Positions 1 to 9,524 of a stretch of 64,000 nt of DNA are shown here, piece by piece. A model generated the notes under the pieces. It was given only the letters and a program-made list of their open reading frames with translations. It had not been told where the DNA came from and did no database searches. Position numbers and translations under genes: made by a program. The stretch is from Bacteroidales bacterium. GTDB lineage: Bacteria > Bacteroidota > Bacteroidia > Bacteroidales > ML635J-15. The stretch covers positions 62,001 to 126,000 of the forward strand of contig JAISPG010000078.1 in assembly GCA_031275085.1 (NCBI GenBank), written 5' to 3'. Position 1 is the stretch's first letter. Each line of letters begins with the position of its first letter.

Positions 1-945
1 ACAGGACTTTTATCTTTTATAATAATACTGTTTCTTATTTTACTTTTTAAGGCTACCAAAGAAAAAAACAAAGTAAAAAAAGTTTTATATTTATTATTAG
101 GAATCTCAGTACCTTTAACTACTCTTATATATTCAGGTATCCAAATCAATAATTTTTATACTCCCACAACTGTTCAGAATGTTTCATTATATACGGCCAA
201 AGGGAATAAATACTATAACGATACTTGTTCATTTTTACTGGAAAACGGAAATTATATTTACAGAGATATGAGCAGGAAGGAACTTTTTGAAGAATGGTCT
301 AAAAGGAGTGATTATGATCTTAAAGGAATGGATAAAAAAGGACAATATCTCTATAACAGTTTGATAAGATATTTGACATCCAAAGGACTTACCAAGGATT
401 CGGAAGGGCTGGCTCAATTAACTGATAAAGATATAAGATATATTGAAAACGGGGAAACTAATTATAAATATGCAGAGCAAGACGGAATTGAAAAAAGGGC
501 ATATACAATCATATGGCAAATAGATGCTTATTTTAAAACGGGAGATCCCAGTGGGCATTCAATAACGCAACGTCTGGAATATCAAAAAGTCGGATTAAAA
601 CTGTTTTTTAATAATTTTTGGTTTGGAACAGGGACCGGAGATTTGGATGATGAGTTCAATAAAATATATGAAGAAACTGAAACTCCTCTGAATAAAGAAT
701 ATTGGCATCGTGCTCATAACCAGTTATTGACTTTTTTTATCTGTTACGGGATTTTCGGAGGAATAATAGGTTTACTTGCCTGGTTTTATCCTGTAATAGT
801 AAATTGGGATATTAAAAATTATTATTTTATAATATTTTTTATAATTGCAACATTATCAATGTTTTCGGATGACACATTAGAAACATCTACTGGCGTTGCA
901 TTCGTTGCATTTTTTTATTCTTTATTTTTATGGGGCAAGAAATAA
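1..945 (+). CDS. O-antigen ligase/polymerase-like membrane protein (5' truncated by window)
   Basis: The frame is open from base 1 to the stop at 945, so the N-terminal part lies outside the window and about 314 residues are visible. An early hydrophobic segment, a long extracytoplasmic stretch and C-terminal membrane helices are seen. The segment W-H-R-A-H-N-Q-L-L followed by a hydrophobic helix matches the conserved His-Asn region of the Wzy_C/O-antigen ligase superfamily. Members transfer or polymerise O-antigen or other glycans on the periplasmic face. It could be a ligase (WaaL) or a polymerase (Wzy); sequence alone does not decide. A second family member lies at 25.7 kb. Confidence 0.7.
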   Translation, partial: TGLLSFIIILFLILLFKATKEKNKVKKVLYLLLGISVPLTTLIYSGIQINNFYTPTTVQNVSLYTAKGNKYYNDTCSFLLENGNYIYRDMSRKELFEEWSKRSDYDLKGMDKKGQYLYNSLIRYLTSKGLTKDSEGLAQLTDKDIRYIENGETNYKYAEQDGIEKRAYTIIWQIDAYFKTGDPSGHSITQRLEYQKVGLKLFFNNFWFGTGTGDLDDEFNKIYEETETPLNKEYWHRAHNQLLTFFICYGIFGGIIGLLAWFYPVIVNWDIKNYYFIIFFIIATLSMFSDDTLETSTGVAFVAFFYSLFLWGKK

Positions 946-1051
946 AACATATACAAAACAAATAAAATTCACAGTTAGTATTAAAATTATTGAATGAGTA
1001 AAATGAACATTTTATGCAATACTAAGTTTTTCAATTAAAATTCAAAAAATA

Positions 1052-1519
1052 ATGAATACGAAAGATTTTATGCAACTGGCTATTAATCTGGCAATTAATA
1101 GTATAGATAATGGTGGTGGTCCTTTTGGTGCTGTAATTGTTAAGGATGGTGAGATTATTTCCCAGTCTTCCAATAGTGTTACTCTTGATACTGATCCTAC
1201 AGCTCATGCAGAGATAAATGCAATACGTAAAGCAGCAAAAAAACTTAATTCTTTTGACCTGAGCGGATGTGAGATATATTCTTCCTGTGAACCTTGTCCT
1301 ATGTGTTTAGGAGCTATTTATTGGGCTAAAATTGAACATCTTTATTTTGGAGCTAATCAAAAAGATGCTGATGAAATAGGCTTTAGTGATGAATTTATTT
1401 ATAAAGAAATTGAAAAGCCATACGAATATCGCAATCTTAAAACGGACAACATGATGAGGGAGGAAGCACTGGAAGCATTTAACAAGTGGAAGGATTTTGA
1501 AGGAAAAATTGAATATTAA
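1052..1519 (+). CDS. guaD: Guanine deaminase / nucleoside deaminase
   Basis: A 155-residue cytidine/deoxycytidylate deaminase fold enzyme. The zinc site is visible as H-A-E (ligand His and proton-shuttling Glu, about residue 52) and P-C-P-M-C (about residue 82). The GGPFGAVIVKDG start, the DPTAHAE block and the C-terminal FIYKEIEKP segment closely resemble Bacillus GuaD as I remember it, rather than the tRNA adenosine deaminase TadA. It would convert guanine to xanthine in purine salvage; relaxed nucleoside specificity is possible. It sits 7 bases upstream of the DNA glycosylase gene and probably shares a transcript with it. Confidence 0.8.
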   Translation: MNTKDFMQLAINLAINSIDNGGGPFGAVIVKDGEIISQSSNSVTLDTDPTAHAEINAIRKAAKKLNSFDLSGCEIYSSCEPCPMCLGAIYWAKIEHLYFGANQKDADEIGFSDEFIYKEIEKPYEYRNLKTDNMMREEALEAFNKWKDFEGKIEY

Positions 1520-1526
1520 ATCAGTA

Positions 1527-2048
1527 ATGAAACTTTCACCAGATTTTTTTAATCGTGATGTTCTGGATGTTGCTCCGGATCTTATCGGCAAAATACTGGT
1601 CAGAAAATTTGATGATAATACCGAATTAAGATTAAGAATAACGGAAACAGAAGCATACAGAGGTCAGGAAGATAAAGCATGCCATGCACATAAAGGCAGG
1701 ACTCCCAGAACAGAAACAATGTTTATGGAATTCGGAACGATTTATATTTATCTTATATATGGTATGTACTGGATGCTGAATATTGTCACAGAAAAGGAAG
1801 AAATTCCCCAGGCTGTACTCATACGTGCATTAGAAGGATTTGATGGTCCGGGTAAACTTACACGTAAAATTAAAATCGACAAAACATTTAATAATACGCA
1901 TATTTGTAATAATAATAATTTACATATAGAAGATGACGGATACATACCCGAAATTGTTACCGCTCCCAGAATAGGAATAGATTATGCGGGAAAGGAATGG
2001 ATTGAAAAACCATGGAGATATATTGATAAAAATAGTCTCAGGAAATAA
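1527..2048 (+). CDS. mpg: 3-methyladenine DNA glycosylase (AAG/MPG family)
   Basis: Base-excision repair enzyme of the AAG family, removing alkylated purines such as 3-methyladenine and hypoxanthine from DNA. Family landmarks: the N-terminal L-S-P-D-F-F and A-P-D-L-I-G-K segments, the catalytic T-E-T-E-A-Y block, the aromatic Y-I-Y-L-I-Y-G-M-Y-W-M-L-N stretch that flips and stacks the base, and G-P-G-K-L. The ATG at 1527 (173 residues) is preferred over an in-frame TTG at 1497 because it starts 7 bases after the guaD stop and gives the usual family N terminus. The gene converges on queA with a 42-base gap. Confidence 0.88.
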   Translation: MKLSPDFFNRDVLDVAPDLIGKILVRKFDDNTELRLRITETEAYRGQEDKACHAHKGRTPRTETMFMEFGTIYIYLIYGMYWMLNIVTEKEEIPQAVLIRALEGFDGPGKLTRKIKIDKTFNNTHICNNNNLHIEDDGYIPEIVTAPRIGIDYAGKEWIEKPWRYIDKNSLRK

Positions 2049-2090
2049 TGAATAAATAAAATACCTATTCTATTTTACCAGCCCCAAAAA

Positions 2091-3143
2091 TCAAATAGCC
2101 AACATTGCATCTCCATAGGTACCGAAACGATATTTTTCCTTAATTGCAACATCATATATATGCATTAATTCGTTATAACCGGTAAAAGCACCTACAGACA
2201 TCATTAAGGTTGATTTTGGAAGATGAAAATTAGAAATCAGGGATGTTGGAACCATAACATCATATGGAGGAAAAATAAATTTATTTGTCCACCCGTCAAA
2301 TGGTTTCAAATATCCGCTCGTAGTTACCGAGCTTTCCAATGTACGTAAAACTGTTGTTCCAACTGCACAAATATTTCTTTTCTGTTCTTTTGCATTATTT
2401 ACAAGAGTAACTACTTCATCTCCAATAAATATTTGTTCAGAATCCATTTTATGTTTTGTAAGATCTTCAACATCAACATTACGAAAATTTCCTAATCCTA
2501 CATGAAGTGTTACATATCCGAATTCTACTCCGATAATTTCCAGACGTTTAAGTAGTTCGCGGCTAAAATGCATACCAGCAGTAGGAGCAGCAACAGCACC
2601 TTCTTTTTGTGCAAATATAGTCTGATATCGGTCTTTATCTTCTTCTGTTACATCTCTTCTTATTATATGCGAAGGAAGTGGCGTTTCACCAATAGAATAT
2701 AATATTTTCTTAAACTCATCATGGTCACAATCGCACAGGAACCTGATTGTCCTTCCACGTGAAGTTGTATTATCAATTACTTCGGCAACGAGTTCATCAT
2801 TTTCACCAAAATATAATTTATTCCCCATTCTTATTTTGCGGGCAGGATCAACAAGGACATCCCATAAGCGTTGTTCTCTGTTCAACTCCCTCAATAAAAA
2901 TACTTCTATACGGGCTCCGGTTTTTTCCTTATTTCCATACAACCTTGCGGGGAACACCTTAGTATCATTAAAAATCATTATATCTTTATCGTGAAAATAA
3001 TCTTTAATATCTTTAAATATCTTATGTTCAATCTCTCCTGTTTTTTTGTTGAAAACCAATAATCTTGATTCATCCCTGTTAGGTGCTGGATATAAAGCGA
3101 TAAGCTCTTCAGGCAAATTGAAACCAAACTGCGATAATTTCAT
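2091..3143 (-). CDS. queA: S-adenosylmethionine:tRNA ribosyltransferase-isomerase QueA
   Basis: Transfers and isomerises the ribosyl part of SAM onto preQ1-modified tRNA, giving epoxyqueuosine at the wobble position of GUN tRNAs. The 350-residue length and the blocks [30 protein letters not shown] and the C-terminal S-V-G-A-F-T-G-Y segment are diagnostic. It is the last gene of a minus-strand run (ftsX, DUF3098, uppP, truB, queA). A QueG-like protein, the family acting on the QueA product, is encoded at 30.8 kb. Confidence 0.95.
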   Translation of the reverse strand: MKLSQFGFNLPEELIALYPAPNRDESRLLVFNKKTGEIEHKIFKDIKDYFHDKDIMIFNDTKVFPARLYGNKEKTGARIEVFLLRELNREQRLWDVLVDPARKIRMGNKLYFGENDELVAEVIDNTTSRGRTIRFLCDCDHDEFKKILYSIGETPLPSHIIRRDVTEEDKDRYQTIFAQKEGAVAAPTAGMHFSRELLKRLEIIGVEFGYVTLHVGLGNFRNVDVEDLTKHKMDSEQIFIGDEVVTLVNNAKEQKRNICAVGTTVLRTLESSVTTSGYLKPFDGWTNKFIFPPYDVMVPTSLISNFHLPKSTLMMSVGAFTGYNELMHIYDVAIKEKYRFGTYGDAMLAI

Positions 3144-3194
3144 GTTACTTTTTTTTATTTTGATTTGTCGTTATACTGAAAAAATTTCAAAATG

Positions 3195-3908
3195 TTACAT
3201 TTTGTTTAAAAATTCTTCAAAATTTTTCATTTCTATTGCATTATCAATGGAATAATTTCCACTTTTAAGCCTACGAAGATAATACAAAAAAGCCCCGTTG
3301 TCAAGCTTTTTACCAAAATCATTTGCAAGAGATCTCACATAAGTTCCTTTACTACAGGTAATAATAAGGTTTACATATGGTATTAAAATTTTTTGTATGT
3401 TTATATTTGGTATGTTTATTTCACGTTTATCAAGCTTTATTTCTTTTCCTTTACGAGCATATTCATATGCACGTTTACCATTTATTTGTATTGCAGAATA
3501 TATCGGAGGGGTCTGAAAACTTATACCTTCCATGGATTTTGCCGTATTTATTATCATCTCTTCTGTAATACAGCTATAGTCAAATTCTTCAGATATTTCT
3601 GTTTCCATATCGTATGATGGAGTTATAGCTCCAAGCCTGAAAACAGCTTCGTATTCTTTTTCTCCTTCCTGAATACTTTCAATTAATTTTGTTGCTTTTC
3701 CTGTACATATTATTAAAAGTCCTGTTGCCAGCGGGTCTAATGTGCCTGCATGACCAACTTTTATTTTATCTTTTCCAAGATAAGTACTGAGAAGGTTACG
3801 GATTTTTTTTACAATATCAAATGATGACCAGTCTTTTGGTTTATCTATAAGTAATATTTCGCCTGACTCAAAGTCGGGCTCTCTGTCAAAGTTAAAGAAT
3901 TTATGCAT
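3195..3908 (-). CDS. truB: tRNA pseudouridine(55) synthase TruB
   Basis: Isomerises U55 in the T loop of tRNAs to pseudouridine. The family signature G-H-A-G-T-L-D-P-L-A-T-G-L carries the catalytic aspartate at residue 58. A KPKDWSSFD motif precedes it, and Y-E-A-V-F-R-L-G and K-G-T-Y-V-R-S-L-A-N-D follow. At 237 residues it is the short form without an extended PUA domain, as is common in Bacteroidota. Its start codon overlaps the uppP stop codon by one base at 3908, so the two are translationally coupled. Confidence 0.95.
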   Translation of the reverse strand: MHKFFNFDREPDFESGEILLIDKPKDWSSFDIVKKIRNLLSTYLGKDKIKVGHAGTLDPLATGLLIICTGKATKLIESIQEGEKEYEAVFRLGAITPSYDMETEISEEFDYSCITEEMIINTAKSMEGISFQTPPIYSAIQINGKRAYEYARKGKEIKLDKREINIPNINIQKILIPYVNLIITCSKGTYVRSLANDFGKKLDNGAFLYYLRRLKSGNYSIDNAIEMKNFEEFLNKM

Positions 3909-4696
3909 TAGTTAAAGAAAAAGATGGATATTAATCCCATAATTAAACAATATACGGCAAACCATATAAGTTTTCCTTTTTTAACAATGTTAAGCATTAT
4001 TTTACAGGCAAATAAACCTGATAAAAATGCAGAGCAAAATCCTATCAGCATTACACCAATAGATAAGCCTGATCCGGTAAAATCACCTCCTATAATATCA
4101 AGGAAGTTTTCTCCGAGAATAGGTATAAGCACCATCAAAAAAGAAAAAGTTGCAACTTCTGTTTTTTTGTTTCCTAATAATAGTCCTGTTGCTATTGTTG
4201 AGCCTGATCGTGAAATTCCCGGAATTACGGCAATAGCCTGAGCAATTCCTATAATAAAGGCATCTTTATAGCTTATATCTTTATTATTATTTCGTTTGAA
4301 AAAATATGTAAATGATAAAAGTACGGCAGTAACAATAAGCATAGCTCCTATGAAAGCAAGGTTTTCTCCTGAAAAAAGGCTTTTCACCTGGTCTTTAAAG
4401 AATATTCCTACAATAAGAACCGGGATCATTGATATGCAAATCTTAAAAACATATTTTGTTTCTTCATTATATTTAAATTTGAATAATCCCTGTAACAGTT
4501 TCAGGATTTCTTTCCAGAAAACAACTATAGTACTTAATACTGTTGCACCGTGAACAAGAATACTGAAATATATATTTTCTTCACCTTTTATGCCGAATAA
4601 ATATTTCCCTATTTCAAGATGAGCACTACTGCTTACAGGTAAATATTCAGTTAGTCCCTGGATCAATCCAAGGATTAAAGCTTCCAACCAATCCAT
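3908..4696 (-). CDS. uppP: Undecaprenyl-diphosphate phosphatase UppP/BacA
   Basis: Integral membrane enzyme that recycles undecaprenyl diphosphate to the monophosphate carrier used for peptidoglycan, O-antigen and capsule synthesis. The two BacA signatures are present: [11 protein letters not shown] near residue 17 and G-I-S-R-S-G-S-T about residue 160, in a 262-residue protein with roughly eight hydrophobic helices. It lies between the DUF3098 gene (4-base gap upstream) and truB (1-base overlap downstream). Confidence 0.96.
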   Translation of the reverse strand: MDWLEALILGLIQGLTEYLPVSSSAHLEIGKYLFGIKGEENIYFSILVHGATVLSTIVVFWKEILKLLQGLFKFKYNEETKYVFKICISMIPVLIVGIFFKDQVKSLFSGENLAFIGAMLIVTAVLLSFTYFFKRNNNKDISYKDAFIIGIAQAIAVIPGISRSGSTIATGLLLGNKKTEVATFSFLMVLIPILGENFLDIIGGDFTGSGLSIGVMLIGFCSAFLSGLFACKIMLNIVKKGKLIWFAVYCLIMGLISIFFFN

Positions 4697-4700
4697 ATGA

Positions 4701-4979
4701 TTATTTTTTTGGTCTCCACATTATTGCGAAGATCTCTGTAATAAAACCTATAAGTAGTACAACCGGTGCAAGAGTAATTCTTCTGAAACTGAAAATTTCA
4801 GGATTAAAAACTTTTGGATCTGTACTTTTTCCTCCCGCCATTAAAAAGAATCCTAATATCATTATTCCAAATCCTATAGCCATTACAATGTAATTCTTTT
4901 TTTCCAGTACAAATCCTGTTTGAGGTTCTGCATCTTTAATTTTTTTTGCATCCATTTTATCGCTTTTAGCTTCTTTCAT
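4701..4979 (-). CDS. DUF3098 small membrane protein
   Basis: A 92-residue protein with a charged Lys-rich N terminus (about 30 residues) and two membrane helices separated by a short loop containing [15 protein letters not shown]. Length, two-helix layout and position between ftsX and uppP match the DUF3098 family, which is restricted to Bacteroidota. No biochemical function is known. The fixed neighbourhood suggests a role in cell envelope or division, which is an inference from context. Confidence 0.82.
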   Translation of the reverse strand: MKEAKSDKMDAKKIKDAEPQTGFVLEKKNYIVMAIGFGIMILGFFLMAGGKSTDPKVFNPEIFSFRRITLAPVVLLIGFITEIFAIMWRPKK

Positions 4980-4988
4980 TATATTTTA

Positions 4989-5864
4989 CTAATAATAGAG
5001 ATTTACTGTTTTTAGTTTTAAATATTTATTTATTGAAAAATAGGTAGAAATAAAAGATAATAAAATTCCCAGTAATATAACTATAGCAAAAAGAGTGCCC
5101 ATAGTTTTATAATCAAAGAAATTTATTATTTCTCCCATTTCTTTATTTATAAAATACATAATAACTGCTAATACTGCAATTGCCATAAGAGAACCGATAA
5201 ATCCCTGTAACATTCCGGATCTGAGGAAAGGGCTTCTTATAAAATTCTTTTTTGCTCCAACTAATTTCATAGTGTTAATAGTAAACCGTTTGGAATATAG
5301 CATTAATCTTATGGTATTATTAAGAAGTGCAAAAGATATTATAAAAAGTATACCGCAAAAAAACAGTAAAATAACACTGGCTCTTTTTACATTAGTATTG
5401 ATCTGGTGTATCAGGTTTTGTTGATAAGATATTTTGTCAATAATGTTTGTACTTTCAAGGAAAAATTTTTCAACATTTACAATACTATCCGGATTTGCAT
5501 AATCTGATCTTAAATAAACATTAATTGTCGGCGATAACGGATTATATCCTAAAGTTTCAATAAAGTCTTCTCCTAATTCCTGTTTTAACATATCTGCGGC
5601 ATCTTCTTTTGTAATATATTCTGTGGATTTTATGAAATCATATGTATCCAACATTTTTTGATATTGTTTTATATCCGGTTCTTTTACATTATTCTTAATC
5701 ATCAGGGAAAACGAAAGATTTTCTTTTACATATTCGGATAAGACTTTTGTATTAAGAATAAGCAATCCTATTATACCTAAAAGCAATAATACTAAAAAAA
5801 TACTGATAAGAGATGTAAAATAGGCCCCGCGTATTTTATTTTTTATATTTGATCTTTCTTTCAT
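4989..5864 (-). CDS. ftsX: Cell division protein FtsX-like permease
   Basis: 291 residues with the FtsX layout: a cytoplasmic start, a first membrane helix (about residues 16-37), a periplasmic domain (about 40-165) and three C-terminal helices separated by the segment with T-M-K-L-V-G-A, typical of FtsX coupling helices. FtsX with the ATPase FtsE relays division signals to periplasmic peptidoglycan hydrolases. No ftsE is adjacent, which is common in this phylum. The start lies one base after the stop of the large Ig-repeat protein gene, indicating cotranscription. Confidence 0.9.
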   Translation of the reverse strand: MKERSNIKNKIRGAYFTSLISIFLVLLLLGIIGLLILNTKVLSEYVKENLSFSLMIKNNVKEPDIKQYQKMLDTYDFIKSTEYITKEDAADMLKQELGEDFIETLGYNPLSPTINVYLRSDYANPDSIVNVEKFFLESTNIIDKISYQQNLIHQINTNVKRASVILLFFCGILFIISFALLNNTIRLMLYSKRFTINTMKLVGAKKNFIRSPFLRSGMLQGFIGSLMAIAVLAVIMYFINKEMGEIINFFDYKTMGTLFAIVILLGILLSFISTYFSINKYLKLKTVNLYY

Positions 5865-5865
5865 T

Positions 5866-8800
5866 TTATTGCCTGATCAGCTTTTTTACAACAGTTTCAT
5901 TTTTTCCTGTTAATATCTTTAGATGATATATACCTGATGCAAAGGTAGTAACATCTACGGTATATTTATCATTTTTTATTGTTTTGTTTAATATTAATTC
6001 TCCGACTGCATTGTATATATATAATTTATCAATTATTCCATCTTCAATAGAAATATTAAATATATCATTCGCAGGATTCGGATATACTTTTACAATATTA
6101 TTAATATCATTTAAATCAACACTTTGATCTTCTCCCTGATAGAATGTTACTACGATTGTGTCAATATGGTAACATCCTTCGGCAGAAGTTGCTTTAAGCC
6201 AGAATGCATGACTTCCAATGCCATAATCTTCTCCGTTAACCGAGATAGAAGAAGTTCTTTCATTAGTACTCCATATATATTCCTCATATACATCCAATAT
6301 CCCAATATTAACGTAAGAAGAAACATCTTCCCGGATATCATTACCTAGTGTAAAACTAATCGGTTCATAAAAATATACTGTTACCGAGTCGCTTGTTTCA
6401 CATCCGTAACTGTCTCCGGTTGCAGTAACTTTATATATTCCCGATTCTGTTACTGTTATTGATGAATTTATTTCTCCGTTACTCCATAAATAAGAATATG
6501 CACCTTGTCCTGCATTTAAATCCATAGAATATCCACAAAAATGTATTTCATCTTCTCCCAGATTAATTCCAAATTTAGGGTGAAAAGTAACTACAACTGT
6601 ATCTCTGTTTTTACAATAATTTGTTCCTGTAACTTCCAGAATAAAAGTACCTGATAATCGTGCCGTATAAGACGGAGATACCGTAAGCCCATTATTCCAG
6701 TTGTATCCGATATAATCTTCCGGATCTCCTTCTGTTGATAATGTAACAGATTCTCCCTGGCAGGCATTAACATCATCACCTAAGTTAACATGTGGCGCAG
6801 GTTTTACTATTACTTCCGCTACATTAGAATTAATTGAAGCACAGCCATTATAGATGGAACAGTAATAATCTCCATGGTTTGATATGGTTGCCCTACTAAT
6901 TTGAAGTAACGTATCTGTTTGATTTCCCAAAGGGTTGTCATTGAAATACCATTGTACATTATAATTTTCTCCATATACGCTTACATAAAGTTTAATAGTA
7001 TCCAATTCGCAAATAGATATATCAAAAGGATTGATTATTATTGACGGAGGCGTCCCGACACTTACTTCTACCGTTTCTGATAATACTTCGCCACATTCAT
7101 TCCATACTTTACTAAAATATTCTCCTGAATTATTAATATTTGCACTTTGGTATGACAGAGTGTTTGAACTTTCACCGGAAATAAAAGATTCATTTCTGTA
7201 CCATGAATAATTAAGGGGTGCGTAACCGGCTGCTTCAACAATAAGTTCCAGATCTTCGCCAACACAAATATTTCGCGGTAACGGCTGAAGGGTTATCTGA
7301 GGAAGGGCTTTTACTGTTACTTCAACAGTATCAGTAGAAATTTCGCCGCATGCGTTTGTCATTATACAATAATATTCTCCGGCATCATCAATTGAAATTG
7401 AATTAATTTCAAAAGCTTCATCTGTGCTCACAATTTCTCCACTTTCCTGTTTATACCATGCAAATTCTATCGGTTCAGTTCCGGTAATTCTGACAGAAAA
7501 AGACAAATCAACACCTTCGCACAAAATTTGATCCTCAATATCCCGGATTAGTGTAATAGGTTCATTTAAGATTATTTCAGCGCTATCAGAATCTGCAGAA
7601 CCACAAACATTAGAAACATGACAATAATAAAATCCCGACTGGCTTATTACTATATCTTCGATGTTAAGTGTAGCCGAATTGATTCCTGACATATTAGTTC
7701 CATATACATCTGCCCCGTTCCTTATCCATTGGTAACTAATAGGCGTTGTTCCCACTACTTTTACATCCAGCCCGACATCATCACCAACACAGTAAGTTCC
7801 TCCATCAGCATGCCTGGAAAATTCCGGAGGTTCTTTCAAAAAGATAGATGCAGTATCTGTATTTACACTTCCGCAAGCATTAGTTATTACTGCATAAAAT
7901 CCATTTCCTGATCCTGCTTCAACCTGTAAACTGGTCTCTGTTTCATTTTCCAGAATACCAGCTTCATTATACCATTGGTATGTTTGCTCTAAGGTTCCAT
8001 CTGCTGTTACAATAAAAGTAACAGTTGTCCCTATACATTCATCCGTATCCCGTGGATCAGCTGTTATCTGAGGCAGAGTGTTTACAGGGATATACAGTCC
8101 TTGTGTTGTATCTCCTGAGCATTCATTATAAGCAACCATTTTATAAATATTCTCATAAGAAGGTTGAATATCTTCAATATTTAAAATGTTTTCATCTTCG
8201 TCCGGTATTTGTGTTCCGTTACGGAGCCATAAATAACTTAAATCATCGCCGGTTGCAGTAGCTGTTAAAGAAATATCTTCTCCTGCACAGATAAAATCAG
8301 GACGAATTATTTGTGAACTTATTCGTGGTTTACTTACATAATTCAATGTTACCACTTCAGATGCAACGGAGTCACAAGCATTCACAGCAATATAAAAATA
8401 GTTTCCGCCACTACTTGCAGTTGCATTGTAAATTGTGTATGCAGAATTAGGCCTGTTAAGAGCTGTTCCATTATGATACCAATCCTGTCTTATTGCTCTT
8501 TCTACGTTGGAAACGTTAACTGAAAGTTCTTTTGATGCCCCCTCACAAAGCATATTATTGTCAAGAATTATTTCGGATATGACTGGTGCCGCAGAAGAAA
8601 TATTAATTTCTGCTATTCCCGAAATTTCCGAAGAAATATCAGTAGTTACAATGCACCTGTAAAAACCATTATCACTTGTTGTAAAACTGGCAAAAGACAA
8701 TATTGATGATATTCCACCTGATATATCAATAAAAACTCCATCTCTGTCATCGCTTTTCTGCCATTGATATGTTAAAGTAGCAGGATTTTCATCATTCGAA

Positions 8801-8946
8801 ACTTCAACAGTAATTTTAAGTTGTCCGTTGTCTCCTGAACATGCCATTACAGATACAGGCTGATACGTTATAAAGATATCTGCATATACATAAATACAAT
8901 TGAATAAAAATAAACAGGTAACTAATAGTAAATTTTTGATATTCAT
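5866..8946 (-). CDS. Large Ig-like repeat surface protein with T9SS sorting domain
   Basis: 1026 residues. A signal peptide (about 1-22) is followed by about eight Ig-like repeats of roughly 85-90 residues (about 27-720), each with an early Cys, a Y-x-W core and a late Y-Y-C or Y-F-x-x-x-x-N-x-C. Three shorter repeats starting L-G-D/E-D with C-x-G follow (about 720-930). The last about 80 residues (V-K-V-Y-P-N-P-A-N to K-K-L-I) are a type A T9SS C-terminal sorting domain, so the protein should be exported by the type IX system and anchored or released at the surface. Paired cysteines suggest disulfides. The ligand is unknown; adhesion is plausible. It ends one base before ftsX. Confidence 0.88.
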   Translation of the reverse strand: MNIKNLLLVTCLFLFNCIYVYADIFITYQPVSVMACSGDNGQLKITVEVSNDENPATLTYQWQKSDDRDGVFIDISGGISSILSFASFTTSDNGFYRCIVTTDISSEISGIAEINISSAAPVISEIILDNNMLCEGASKELSVNVSNVERAIRQDWYHNGTALNRPNSAYTIYNATASSGGNYFYIAVNACDSVASEVVTLNYVSKPRISSQIIRPDFICAGEDISLTATATGDDLSYLWLRNGTQIPDEDENILNIEDIQPSYENIYKMVAYNECSGDTTQGLYIPVNTLPQITADPRDTDECIGTTVTFIVTADGTLEQTYQWYNEAGILENETETSLQVEAGSGNGFYAVITNACGSVNTDTASIFLKEPPEFSRHADGGTYCVGDDVGLDVKVVGTTPISYQWIRNGADVYGTNMSGINSATLNIEDIVISQSGFYYCHVSNVCGSADSDSAEIILNEPITLIRDIEDQILCEGVDLSFSVRITGTEPIEFAWYKQESGEIVSTDEAFEINSISIDDAGEYYCIMTNACGEISTDTVEVTVKALPQITLQPLPRNICVGEDLELIVEAAGYAPLNYSWYRNESFISGESSNTLSYQSANINNSGEYFSKVWNECGEVLSETVEVSVGTPPSIIINPFDISICELDTIKLYVSVYGENYNVQWYFNDNPLGNQTDTLLQISRATISNHGDYYCSIYNGCASINSNVAEVIVKPAPHVNLGDDVNACQGESVTLSTEGDPEDYIGYNWNNGLTVSPSYTARLSGTFILEVTGTNYCKNRDTVVVTFHPKFGINLGEDEIHFCGYSMDLNAGQGAYSYLWSNGEINSSITVTESGIYKVTATGDSYGCETSDSVTVYFYEPISFTLGNDIREDVSSYVNIGILDVYEEYIWSTNERTSSISVNGEDYGIGSHAFWLKATSAEGCYHIDTIVVTFYQGEDQSVDLNDINNIVKVYPNPANDIFNISIEDGIIDKLYIYNAVGELILNKTIKNDKYTVDVTTFASGIYHLKILTGKNETVVKKLIRQ

Positions 8947-9049
8947 ACCTTGAATTTTTGATAAATATACAAATTACAAAAAAAATCTTTACAAAAACAA
9001 TTTGAGATTTATTTTTTTATAAACAACAATATGTAAATTATATAACGAA

Positions 9050-9523
9050 TTAATTATTTTTCATCATTTCGTAATATTCATCAATTTTCAGGCATTCTTT
9101 TTGAGATGCCTGTACTGCCAGAAAGTCGCATCTATTGTTTTCAATATTGTCGGAATGCCCTTTTACCCAAACAAATTTTACATTATGTTTCCTGTAAGAA
9201 ATCAAAAATCTTTTCCAAAGATCCGGGTTTTTGACTTTATTAAAATTTTTCTTTTGCCAGCCAATAATCCAGTTTTGATTTATAGCTTCAGACACATATT
9301 TGGAATCTGTATATATTGTAACTGTTGAACCTTCTACTTTTAGCATTTCAAGTGCAGTAATAACAGCCATTAACTCCATCCGGTTATTGGTGGTTTCTCT
9401 GTAGCCTTCCGAAACTTCTTTTCGGAATTTTCCGGAAATAAGTACAATTCCAAAACCACCCGGACCCGGATTCCCTTTGGCTGCACCATCTGTATATATG
9501 GTTATTACCGGCTTTTCCGACAC
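9050..9523 (-). CDS. rnhA: Ribonuclease HI
   Basis: 157-residue RNase H1, which degrades the RNA strand of RNA-DNA hybrids (R-loops, primers). The acidic metal-binding residues are visible in order: T-D-G-A (Asp12), R-M-E-L (Glu), Y-T-D-S (Asp), and the C-terminal N-N-R-C-D. The catalytic loop histidine lies in W-V-K-G-H-S. Its start is one base past the stop of the PKD-repeat gene upstream, so it is probably expressed from that gene's promoter. Confidence 0.95.
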   Translation of the reverse strand: MSEKPVITIYTDGAAKGNPGPGGFGIVLISGKFRKEVSEGYRETTNNRMELMAVITALEMLKVEGSTVTIYTDSKYVSEAINQNWIIGWQKKNFNKVKNPDLWKRFLISYRKHNVKFVWVKGHSDNIENNRCDFLAVQASQKECLKIDEYYEMMKNN

Positions 9524-9524
9524 T

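Noticed and set aside
999..1014. Short AT-rich palindrome before guaD
   Set aside because: Two 7-base arms in AT-rich DNA with no T run or repeat elsewhere; expected by chance.
1497..1526. Upstream TTG start for the 3-methyladenine glycosylase gene
   Set aside because: It overlaps guaD and adds residues not typical of the family; the ATG at 1527 fits better.
5866..8946. Internal repeats of the Ig gene as a possible DNA repeat array
   Set aside because: The repetition is at protein-domain level with divergent DNA; no tandem nucleotide repeat or CRISPR pattern is present.
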